NCBI RefSeq assembly: GCF_020740795.1
Contig: NC_067282.1
Span: 169,600,274-169,664,273, forward strand
Direction of reading: 5' to 3'
DNA length: 64,000 nt
DNA from: Apus apus
Lineage: Eukaryota; Chordata; Aves; Apodiformes; Apodidae
Shown: piece by piece, positions 13,601-24,600 of the stretch
How positions within the stretch are numbered: the first letter of the stretch is position 1
Layout: every line of letters begins with the position of its first letter
Made by a program: the position numbers and the translations under genes
Notes under the pieces: model-generated
Databases searched by the model: none
What the model saw: only the letters and a program-made list of their open reading frames with translations
Told to the model about the DNA's origin: nothing

Positions 13601-16600
13601 GCCACTAATGGCTTTTCCTGCAGCCGGGTCCTGAAGCTGTTTCCCCTTTGATCACACTGCTCCCTTGCCAGTCTGTCCTCAACACTTACAGGTACTGGTA
13701 GTGTATTTCAAGCTATTAATAATATCTCTTTCAATATTTGTACTATAAAGCACAGTGGTTTTACATATTTTGAAAACATGACTTGATTGCATAATAATAT
13801 TTTTTATAGAGAACAGATAGGCTACAGATATCAGCATAGATGACAGACACTGTGGCATATTGCACTGGTAGATCATTAATACCAGAGCAAGAAAATTTTT
13901 TACAAGTTCTTTTACCACAATGTTGCCAGATGAGAAAAATCTGCGTCTGTGCTGACCTAGACATTAAAAACCTGAGCTTGTTTGAACATTTTCACTCTGT
14001 CCTACAGGCTGTTGAAACAGACTTCTGGCTATCCACCTCCTGAAGGACACTGCCAGGAATGGTGGGAAAGAGGGAGAGCTGCTCACATTTGGATTCCAAA
14101 AGGTAAAGGACAATCTCCTTCAGACAGTGTGGGTAATTCCCACTCCATTAATGAGCCTTCCTTTCTAAATGGTCACGTGTCTGTTAGAATCAGCACCATG
14201 GAAGCGTGATCTGTTATTGATGTATGTATATAGCACCAACAGTGTAAGAAATAAAAAGAAAAATGACGAAAACAGAAAGTTCAGCATGTTTCTCACAAGA
14301 CCTTTTCTTAATACAGGACATGGTTTTGGCTGTTTAGCAGATGGTCCTATACAGTGACTATTAGCCTTTTCTCCTTCCCTTTTGAAGTTGAACTGCATTA
14401 CCTTGCCAACACAGCTGAGCTCACCAGCCTGAGCCATGAGATACCCAAGGCCCAGCTCATGTTTCTGTTGTTAAGGTGCAGTTACCAACGCATCAAACCA
14501 TCCTGGGATTACACACATCCTGCCAAAAGGAGTTACTCCCTGAGGGGTTGTCATAACAGATTACTTATGCCAGCATTGCACAATTTTGCTACTGCAGTGT
14601 GTAAATCTTACGCTCCTTTAAAAACTGAAAGGAGCTTATTTCTACATTGTGAACAGTCATGTAGACTGGTAATGAACGAGCATGTAGAGCTGCACAAATA
14701 TCACAAAGTAATGCCCTGTGAAACAGAAACAGAGATCACTCTAGTTTATAGCTACCAGTTAAGTGTATGCTTCTTTGCTAAAGGATGAGCAGCTGTGATT
14801 TCGCTGGGCTCTCCAGGCAAACATTAGATCAAAACTAGAAAAAAATTACACATGATCTCCTACTTTCCTTTTTCTTCTAAAGTAAGAAATGCAGTTAGCC
14901 ACTGTCACCCTTCCATCAGCCACGCACAGTTGAGATACTTTGCTCTATTTCTGAACCTGAATTCTACATTTAAAAAAACAACAGCTATCTTGTGTTTTAT
15001 CACCAAAATAAGCTCATGATTAGCACATACCAAACTACGGTGAAGAATGCCTTATTATTCTCCTTTTGGAGAGGGAGGAATGACAGAAAGACCAAGGATG
15101 CTGATTTAAAAAACTATCTGATCTGAGACACTCTGGAATTTCAAGATCACTCTGGATTGCCACAGAGGTTGGTAACCCTTGGTAATGGAAAGCCCTTCTG
15201 TATGTGTCTGGCCTTAGGTAGGTAAAAGATGAAGTTTTCAAAGACAGCAGTCACTTTTGACAGTGTTTTGCCCTAGGAGATAGTGTACAATGCACAAAAA
15301 AGTGGATTGTGCGCTGAGAGAGTTGGACCTGTCTATCCACATTTCACGTTCATTCTATGACCCCTTTTATGGTTAGAAGGATGAACTACATAGGCTTCTC
15401 TGCAATTCAGAGTGAAATTGTAACAGAGGAGCAGACTAGTTTAAGATGATAACTGTTAATGCCTTTTCCAAGCTCAAGAACCATTACTGAGGTATGAAAC
15501 CAGGGTATCTTTGAATTCAGATCCCTGCAAGCCACAAAACGCTGCCCTTTAATGACTGCTGGATCAGCTCTGTAACTTGAAAAAGGGATTGAAATGAGTA
15601 CTAAAATTAAAGTAGGTTTAACATTGCAGTTTCTAAATGAATTGTAAAATACACTGGGACAAGTCTGCACGAGAAACGTTTGCTATGAAGAGTAAAACCA
15701 TGGGACTCGAGCCAGGCCAGCTGTGCTGCTGCGCCTCCTTTGCTCCTGTACCAGCAGGTGCCAGAGGCTACAGACTCTGGAGGTAGAAAACACGTTTCAT
15801 TGCTCTCATTTGAATCCCTCAGGCTGACACATGGAATGGAGTTGACAGCCTCCACGGCAAGCTGTGTCTAGCCTGCTTTGGCTGGAGGGAGGATTGCTGA
15901 TACATCATGCTTTGAGTTTTGGCAGGAGAGACCATCAATGCTGAAGCAACAAAATGAGACTTGAGGTTACCAACTCTTTAAGGCAGGGTTGCCTGTGGTA
16001 TTCAAGTTTACAAGCAGCGTGAGAAACAGGTCATAAAAAGGTCCCCATTTAGTTAGATGTAATACAGGGTTAGGTATTCACAGGCTGACGTTCAAGTGAA
16101 AGGTGCTCAGGGAAAATCTAACCAAGCACATGAAGTCTGGACTCCAAGAGGACTGGGGTCAAGAGGCAGAGAGGGTCAAAGACAAGGGTCAGAATACACA
16201 GCAAGATGTAGTGAAGCTAACAGGCAATAAACAGTGTGAAAAGGAAAATACATGGGTCACAAATTATCCATTTCAAATTATACACATAAAAAATTTAAGA
16301 ATGTTCATATGTGGTTTAGCAAGAGAAACCATGTCTGTTGATTCATTTTAAGAACAGCAACAAGAAGATCTAAATCTGGAGCAAAGGCAAAACAAAATAC
16401 TTACATTCGCTTTTTAGGAAATAAAAGAGGAAGATGGTCAACCTGTCAAGTGTTACAGAAATGTGAAGCGACTTTAACTGAAACTATTAAAATGTGTTAT
16501 GTAAAAACAAGAGCTCCACATGCTTATTTTTTTAAGCAATGGGATCCAATTCATAATACAGACCTGTCACTGAGGGATGCACATATACATCAGTCCCAGC

Positions 16601-18093
16601 TAGTTTATTTTCCAGAAAACTAGAAACAATCTTTCCCCTCTTCTCAGGACCGTAAGCTTGTGAACGCACTGTTTCTACACATGCATCTTTTTTTATTATT
16701 TCATTATCTATTCAGTGTTCACATGAAAATATTCTTACCAGCCTAAGCATTTTAGCATTCATACATCATATTACCTCAAGTAACTGTGTGTTCAGTAATG
16801 TATATACATTGAATTTGAGGTAGCCAACATACATCAGCAGTGACATAGCATGAGGTAAAGATCCTAGTAGCACAGTGGTTGACACATTTACCAAAGTGCT
16901 CCTTCCACATCAGCTATTCCTATCTCTCAGCTACAAGAAGATTTAAAATGGAATTTAAATCCATCAGTGCATATAGAGGAATGTGAATTCCATTGTTTTG
17001 GGATAATTTATTTTGCTTTATCTTAAAAAAAAAGAAGAAAAAAGGGGGGGAAGACATTGTTAAGAAATATCCTGCATTTCAGGATAGTGTGGTGTCATGC
17101 TGTTTCTGCATTAAAGAATCAGACTCACCTCAAATCCAGACAGCTGCAAACCATCTAGAAATGTTATTGTAGTTTGGTTAATTGGAAAACAGACTGAAAA
17201 CACACTGAAATTATGTTTGGCCTGGTTTCCATACATATCAAAGAGGAGAGATTCCTGGCAAACTTGGAATCTGTATTTTGAACAAGGAGTTTGCCAGCTG
17301 GCTTTTCACATTCCGTAACAAGTTACCATACTACTTTAGAAAATGTACCAAAGTAGACATGATTGAACATTGTGAAATAAACCACTGTAATAACAAACCA
17401 AACCAGACCTAGTAGTTTCAAGTGTAATTGGCAAGCAGATGATAACAAAATTACTGTCTTGATCTTGAAAGGGATTAATAAAGATGTGTGAAACTTGGAA
17501 ACACTAGCAATGTAGCGTTTTTTTCCCTTTCCTTCCCTCCCCCCCCACTGCTTATGTTGCAGAAGACGATCTGACTTTCCTCGCAAGCCTTTCATAACAG
17601 ATTGGTCCTCTCTCCTCCCTTGCACTGCTGGCAAAATATTGTTGCCCACCTTTTATGCAGGGTCTGACTGGACCTAAACTCTGCCGAAGCCAGTGGGGCT
17701 GGCAAGAACAATTCCTCCCATGTCTGGCAGGGTGTTTTGCAGATACAGAGGAGACAAGGCCCTTGCTCTACAAGTTTATGCTGCGCTAGAGACATGGGCA
17801 ACGAGTGGCATTCCCTGCTCAGCAGAAAGACAGGGAGGCTCGGCAGCCACGGGGAGGGGGATGGCGGGGATTGCCGGAGCCAGCCTGGTTTGTGCAGCTG
17901 TCTCACCCTGGTTTTTACCACCCTCTCAGCTCTTCTCTCACCCGGTGCGGTTACAGAGAGTCAAGATGGAGATCAGCGGTGAGAAGGCAGTCGAAAAAGT
18001 GAGCCCTGAGGGAAGATCTGGACGAGAAGGTGGATTAGGCTCTCCTGACCCCGCGGCGAGGTCGGCCGAGGCGGCGGGGGAGGCCGGCGCTGC

Positions 18094-18118
18094 CACGGCA
18101 CGGCACGGCACGGCACGG
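18094..18118 (+). repeat. CACGG pentamer microsatellite, five copies
   Basis: Five perfect tandem copies of CACGG lie in the CpG island about 500 bp before the MDM1 start codon. Every copy adds a CpG, so copy-number change would alter local CpG content. Confidence 0.9.
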
Positions 18119-18520
18119 CCTTCCGGAAGGTGAGGGGACCCACTTTTTCCTTTCTCTAAGCGCAATTGTGGTAGCAAGATCGTGTTGCCAGCGGGGGCGT
18201 GTGCGGTTGGCTTTGTTGTTTGTTGTTGTTGTTGTTTTCACCCCGGCGCCCAATATTCGCCCGGCTTTGTGCTGCACCGGGTGCCCCCGCTCCCGGCGGA
18301 CTGACGCGCTGCGGGGCTCCCCGGCCTTCCCGTCGCCCTTCCCAGACGCGCAGCGACGTGGCACCGTTATCCCGCCACAGGCAGGGACAAGGCTTCTCAC
18401 CCGCATCACGCTGCGCCCGCCCCCGACCAGCCCCGGCGGCCCCGGGCGGGGGGGCGGCCGTTCGCGGCCCGCGCCGCTTCCCGCCCCCGCCGGCCGCCCC
18501 GCGCAGGCGCCCGCCGAGGC

Positions 18521-18560
18521 GAGGCGGGCCCAGGCGGGCCCAGGCGGGCCCGGGGGGGCC
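18521..18560 (+). repeat. 10-bp GC-rich tandem repeat with G-quadruplex pattern
   Basis: Three copies of a decamer of the form SAGGCGGGCC are followed by a fourth, diverged copy with a run of seven G. The G runs at 18526-18528, 18536-18538, 18546-18548 and 18552-18558 are separated by loops of 7, 7 and 3 bases. This satisfies the G3+N1-7 quadruplex pattern on the coding strand, 55-90 bp before the MDM1 start codon. Folding is a prediction. Confidence 0.75.
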
Positions 18561-18614
18561 GCGGCTTTGCCGGGGGAACGGCGGCGGTTCGGGCCGCGCA
18601 GCCCGCGCTCCGCC

Positions 18615-18632
18615 ATGCCCGTGCGCTTCAGG
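18615..18632 (+). CDS. MDM1: MDM1 coding exon 1
   Basis: This 18-nt exon encodes MPVRFR and ends at the donor GTGAGG in phase 0. The human protein begins MPVRFK, which supports this start. Intron 1 (18633-19087) is entirely CpG island and holds no other feature I can support. Confidence 0.93.
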
Positions 18633-21600
18633 GTGAGGCGGTGCGGGGCGGCGGGCGTGCGGGGCGCGGTGCGGGGCGGGCGGGCCGGCCCTGCGGGGGC
18701 CCCTGCAGCCGTCGGAAGGAGGGGTACAGTCGGTTCTGGGGAGGCTCCGGCGGAGCGGGAAGGGGGAGGCACCTGCGCGGAGGAGCGCTGAACAGAGACA
18801 GAGCGCGGCCGGGTGGGTGACAGAGGGTTCAGGCTGCGTTTGTTCTTGAAGTGTTATTAGCTTAAATACAAACAAGTCCTTAGGTGCGTTTTGGTGTATG
18901 AGATGTTTGGATGCTGTTTCCTGCTGTTCAGAGAGCGGGCGGGCGGGTGTTGGTGTCGGGAGGGGCGGGCTGGGGCCGCGCCCGGGGGCGTCCCGCCGCC
19001 GCGGTGTTCTGCCCGCGGGGACCCCCGTGGAGACGCCGCCAGCAGCGGCTGTGCCCCGGGCGCTGGGCACGCACCTCTCTCCTGCAGGGACTGAGCGAGT
19101 ATAAGAGGAGCTTCAGATGGAAAACCCCAGAGCTGCGTAGCCCGTCCCAGCAGCAGAAGCCCGTGTGGGCAGGACTCCGGTCGGATCAGTTTGGTAAGCG
19201 CCCCTGAGAGCGGCAGCCTGGGCTGCGAACCCCGGCGCTGCCCCTGGTGAGGACGAGCCTGGGCTGCAGGAGGTCTGGAGAGGATGAGCCTGGGCTGCAG
19301 GAGGTCTGGAGAGGATGAGCCTGGGCTGCAGGAGGTCTGGAGGGGTTTGCAGCGGCCTGAGTGCCTGAACACAGCACACCGGTAGTGTTTGTGCTCGGTA
19401 CACTTCATACAGCTAACACTATATTCCCGGTTGTAATTTAGGATGTATTTTTGAATGCCATATTCTTTCTGGCCACACTTAAACTTTCTTTTAATGTTAG
19501 TTCTATTTATATAAAACCTGAAAAACACATGGTTTCTGACGCGTAGGCTAAGCTGAGTCCCAGATGTGAAGCACAGGTGCAGTGTTAACCCACACGGGGT
19601 GTGTCGAAGTAGGCATTGGGTTACCTGTGGGGTATGGAAACAGTAAGTAAAATTCCATATTTAAGAGGAGACTGTCTTGGGGCAAAGTTTGATACAAAGT
19701 AAAATTGTTAGGAGGACTTACAGGGACAGGTAACTGAAAAAAAAAAACAACAACAAGCATTAAAGGGAAAAGCTTGTGATGTTGTGTCTAGGAGTTAGGG
19801 GTTTTAGATGTTACAGTGGCAGGAGAATGTAGGGTTGGGAAGCAGAAGACAAAGGAAATAGCACCTGGATTAGAAGGCCTTTAGGGAGTTGAGGAATAGG
19901 AGTCAGGTGGAGAGTGATGACAGCTGCAGTGCTTTGAAAAGGAGCAATAAAAACAGGAATTATTGTAGTGACCCAAGACAGATTAACAAAATTGTGCTGT
20001 TCGGTGCAGTCATACTGTGCGGTCTGTAATTGGAGTGCAATATAGTAATTCCTACAATATGATAAGTGTTCTAATAATGGCCTAGCAATTAAGAACCAAC
20101 TACTGGGAGTATGGTTTGTTTTCAGTTGAGATACTAACTTAGTCTTTGCTAGAGATTTTGCTTTATATATATTACTGCTTTTTCCCGTTACTGCCAAGTA
20201 TGTACTCCTTTAACCTTGCTTTCCCTAGCATATGGTTCTGTATGGGTACCTGTATTGAAGAGTTTAACTTCCACAAAGTCTGAAACACCCGAACTCATTA
20301 ATTTAATTTTAAAATTGTTATCTATGCTTCTTTTCCAGTCAAACTAAACTGTGAGTTTTACAAGATTTTCAATGAAGTCATGAGCTAGCAGTACAGCAGT
20401 TTCTCCTCCGTCTCCTCGTTATTGTAGCAGTGTTTTGGTGTGTTCTTGGTTTACTTTTCCTGCATATTTCCTACATCTCTGCATTTGTTGTCGCTCCCAC
20501 CTCTTTTTTTTTTGGCCATTTAGCCATCTACATCTTCAACTGTCACTCTTGACACCTCATGGGACTTGCAGATTCTTATTGATAATTCACTTATGGTTCT
20601 TCGTGTTGAAACACAAAATTGGCAATTTTAAGAACGACGTGGAACATCACCACAGTTTAACAGCTCTGAGTTCCTTTCTGCTACTTTTCCAGTGTTTTTC
20701 CACTGAAATAGTTTCCTGCCATCTGTATGTGTAGTCAGACATCCAGACCTTCTACATACCTTTCACTGTAGGTTGTTCTCTCTTTCTGTGTTGCTTTTTC
20801 ATGAGATAGGAGTTCTCTCTCTCCTGGAAAGTGCTTCTTTTGGACAGTTAGGGGCCTTCACTTGTTTTTCCATTGCAGTTGAGGCCTTTGCAGTTAGATT
20901 ATGCTTTCTCACAACATGTGTTCAATCATTCAATCCTCTTAAAATGGTGAGGAAATTTTATTTTTATCTGCATGTGGAATCGCAAGTACTTCTTTAAATG
21001 AACTTGATAGCTGGTTTTGTTACATAGTCTTTTAACAGTTTTGGGAATGTTGTTTGTACTGTTAAAAAGTCACCAGCTATCTGAGATGGTTTTAAATCAC
21101 AGTTGTATTAGATGGATAGGGGTGTGTCACTGTCCTGTCACAATCTGTGAGAACCTGTTCAGCAAGGTGTATTGTGCATGTGTAATGACAAGTGTTTGTG
21201 GCGTTCCTTATCACTGCTGGTTGGTTATCCTGTATCTGTATTAACCACATCCTTTTCACTGGCTGTGTTATTTTTGTTGTTCAGCTCCCAGAATCAAGTA
21301 GCAAAAGATTGTCTTGTGGTAATGTTTGCTTTTTTATACGACATGGTCCTGGAGCACCATGTTCCCATCTCTCTTTAGTGGAAAGGAAAGGCATTAGCAG
21401 ATAGGAAAAGAAGACAGACTTTGACAGTCATGTTCAGAATTCATAGACTGTAATTGCTGCAAGATATTAAAATGTTTTTTTCTAATAGTTAGTTGTATGA
21501 TAGACTTCAGCTCGTTCTTGTAATTGAGTTATTTTATGTCTTCAGTAGACTGTTTTTTATTAAACCTAATGTGTCTTTTCCAGGAATCACAAGAGAACCA

Positions 21601-24600
21601 AACTTCATTTCCAAGAGAAGGGTGCCTTACCATCACCCACAGATTTCAAAGTCCTTTGAATGGATGGCCGATTGTGATTCGAATGACCCACTTGAAACTG
21701 AGGCTCCTAAGGCCGCAGAGTTGCATGCAGACCACAACAACAACAATGTGAATCAGGAAAAAATTGATACACCAGAAGGACCCAGACTCCCCCCAGAAGT
21801 TCAGTTAAATTCGGTAGATTCCAGAGGTGAAGCAGCTCTTGCCCTTGCAGAAAACAACATGAAAAGATCAGCTTCTGCAGCTCCACCAAATCAGAATGAA
21901 GCATTTGCATCTCCAAAAAAGGAAACTGAAAAAGTGGGTAATGGGGTAAGGAAAGATATATATATATATATTTTTAATTGACCAGTGTAAAAATTACTAA
22001 TCTGATATTTACAGTAATACCCTACACTAGCTTCTCTTGTCTAACTCTCTCCTTAGTTCTGTATTTTGATGTTCTTTTATGTTGTAACTTCTCTGTTGGG
22101 AGAACAATACTTTTGAGACCAGATTTTGGTTCCATTTGGGTCAATAGGAATTTTGCCCCTCATGTGCTGTCCCTACTGATTTCAGTTAAACAAGGATTTA
22201 GCCAATAACATAGTGACTTGTTGGGGTTGTGGGCTATAATGAGAAAATTTACTTTGCATTCATTTAATTCATACAACCAAAATCCAAACTATTGGTTTGA
22301 AAGTGTGCATTGAAAGATACTTGACTTGCAAAACATTGTAGGAAAGGGAATAATCACTGTTGTGGTTTGTTTTGTTTTTTTTTTTTTTGTGCGTGTGTGT
22401 GTCATCAGCTTCAGAGGGTCCTTCAGAGGAAAGCAGGCATGAACATTTCACATTTAAATACTTTCCCCAGAAATTCTGAATATCGAAGCCAATTTGTTTG
22501 GAAGAATCCTCATGAAAAGTCACCAATACTTGCAGCTGAACAGGTAACTTTAAAGAATCCAAAAAGTAAATTAATACTTTCTTCTAAGTATCAGAGAGTT
22601 GTAAGTGGGGCAGAGTCTAGTTGGAGACCTGTGTCTAATGGGGTCCCACAGGTGTCGGTACTGGGTCCGGCCCTGTTCAGTATATTCATTAATGACCTAG
22701 GTGAGGGGATAGAATGTATCATTAGCAAGTTTGTTGATGATACAAAACTGGGAGAGATGGCTGATACACCAGATACACTGCCTTCAGCGTGACCTGGTAG
22801 GTTGGGGAGTTGGGCAGGGACAAAATTAAACTAAAAAAGGGCAAATGTAAAGTACTGTGTCTGGGGAAGGGCAATGCTGTGTATCAGTACAGGTTGGGGC
22901 CTGACCTGCTGGAGAGCAGCTCTGGGGAGGAGAGCCTTGGGGGTCCTGATGGACAACAGGCTGACCAGGAGCCAACAATGTGCCCTTGCAGCCAAGAAGG
23001 CCAATGATATCCTGGGGTGTATTAAAAAGAGTGTAGTCAGGAAATCAAGGGAGATTATCCTCTGCCTCTATTCTGCCCTGGTGAGGCCACATCTGGAGTA
23101 TTGTGTCCAATTCTGAGCTCCCCAGTTCATAAAGGATAAGGAATTACTGGAAAGAGTCCAGCGCAGGGACACAAAGAGGATTAGAGAAATGGAGCATCTG
23201 CCCTATGAGGAAAGGCTGAGAGAGCTGGGCCTGTTTAGCCTGGAGGAGACTGAGGGGGGTTCTCATAAATGCTTATCTAAAGGGTGGGTGTCAGGAGGAT
23301 GGGTCCACTCTCTTTTCTGTAGTGTCCAATGTCAGGGCAAGGGGCAGGGCATAGGAAGTTCAAGTGAAACATAACAAAAAGCCTCTTTACTGTGAGGGTG
23401 ACAGAGCACTGGAACAGGCTGCCCAGAGAGGTTGTGGAGTCTCTTTCTCTGGAGACATTAAAAATCTGTCTGGATGTGTCCCTGTGTGACCTGCAGTAGG
23501 TGATCCTGCTCTAGCAGGGTGGTTGGACTGGATGATCTTGAGTGGTCCCTTCCAACCCTGACTAGACTGTGTCAGTGAAGTTGTTGACTTTCCAAGATTT
23601 CCTTTCTTCCTTTTTGTGGGCGTGGGAAGGCTCCAAACAATGCTGTTATATGGTGTGTTTTCCTTCTTTCCAATATACAAAAGTGCAGTATAATTAGATT
23701 TGTTTCCCTGGGTTTCTTTACTGTAGTCAAGCCAAATTACTTGTTCTCCTTGGTTGTATTTCATCATTTCTAACAGGACCATTATCCTCTGTTTGCATTA
23801 ATTTACTATAGGAGTGCTAAGGTCCTACTCAGTGTTACCCTTCATTTTTATAATTTTAATGTTATCTAATATGTGGCTAATAAACAGATGAATGTTCAGG
23901 TGTTCTGTATTGTAATAACCAGTCTTGCCTCTGAAATAACTCAGGTTTTACTGTTTATTCTCATGGTCTTTTATTGGTTATTGCAGTTTCTAATTCTCAG
24001 TCTGTGTGTACTTCTAGGCCCTAAAGCACATATCTGAGGTGTTTTTTCTTTCATGAGAACTGCATATATTCGAAAGTGGAATAATCTGATTTTAAGATAG
24101 TCTTGTGGCATTTCGATGTATATCATGAACTTTTGGACTTTGTAGGATTGGAAATGCTGCTATTCTAATCAGACCTCAAAGGGAAACTCAGATTGTGAGA
24201 CAGCTTTGTGTTTTCAATTCATTGTTACTGGCATCAAGACTTGGAAGCCTTGGTCCATCTTTTGGTCATTTTACAGGATAAAATAGGGACTTCTGCTTTT
24301 ATTTTTGTCTTCTGTTTTTTCACCAGGAGCATACACATTAATGGGATTATTACAGGTAGTGCTCTGTTTTTACTCACAGGTTCAGTAACAGCTTTCAGAG
24401 GCAATAAAGGTTGATAACTAGGATCAATCATTATAAAAACTGTTCCTGTCTTTTTCTTGTTGTAATGTGAAGCAGGTGTACTTACTTTGGTATACCTGTT
24501 TCCTAGCAGTGCCTTGTCCAAGGAAAACTCAACGAAATGCATGACAATACTATAGAAGCTGAAAGGCCATTTGAGGAAGAGGCAGGTCCCAGAATGTCAC

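Larger units (their letters stand above)
1..18039. other. Intergenic region upstream of MDM1
   Basis: No protein-coding gene could be supported in these 18 kb. The open frames are short (mostly under 110 codons), overlap on both strands, and show no recognisable family, paired splice sites or conserved motif. The sequence is mostly AT-rich unique DNA with two CR1 fragments (620-1150 and 5012-5435) and a CTCF-type motif (7589-7600). In other vertebrates the stretch on this side of MDM1, before RAP1B, is gene-poor, which fits. Non-coding RNA genes cannot be excluded from sequence alone. Confidence 0.7.
18040..19260. promoter_or_regulatory. CpG-island promoter of MDM1
   Basis: G+C and CpG density rise abruptly near 18040 and fall after about 19260, in contrast to the AT-rich flanks. 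The island covers coding exons 1 and 2 of MDM1. No TATA box is evident near the start codon, as is usual for a broadly expressed CpG-island gene. A CCAAT box lies at 18250-18254 and an NRF1-like GCGCAGGCGC at 18501-18510 (one mismatch to the NRF1 consensus). The island also carries a (GTT)n tract near 18216-18238. The exact transcription start cannot be placed. Confidence 0.85.

Noticed and set aside
15751-15762. Second CTCF-like core (CCAGCAGGTGCC)
   Set aside because: It departs from the core consensus at a highly constrained G, so it was not listed as a site.
18035-19070. Long minus-strand open frames (245 and 304 codons) and plus-strand frames of 145-207 codons in the CpG island
   Set aside because: They are rich in Pro, Ala, Arg and Gly as expected for stop-poor GC-rich DNA, overlap in several frames, cover MDM1 exons 1-2 antisense and match no family.
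22367-22792. 141-codon plus-strand frame beginning upstream of MDM1 exon 4
   Set aside because: It fuses intron sequence, exon 4 and the CR1 RT remnant by read-through; the exon 4 donor at 22544 explains the real gene structure.
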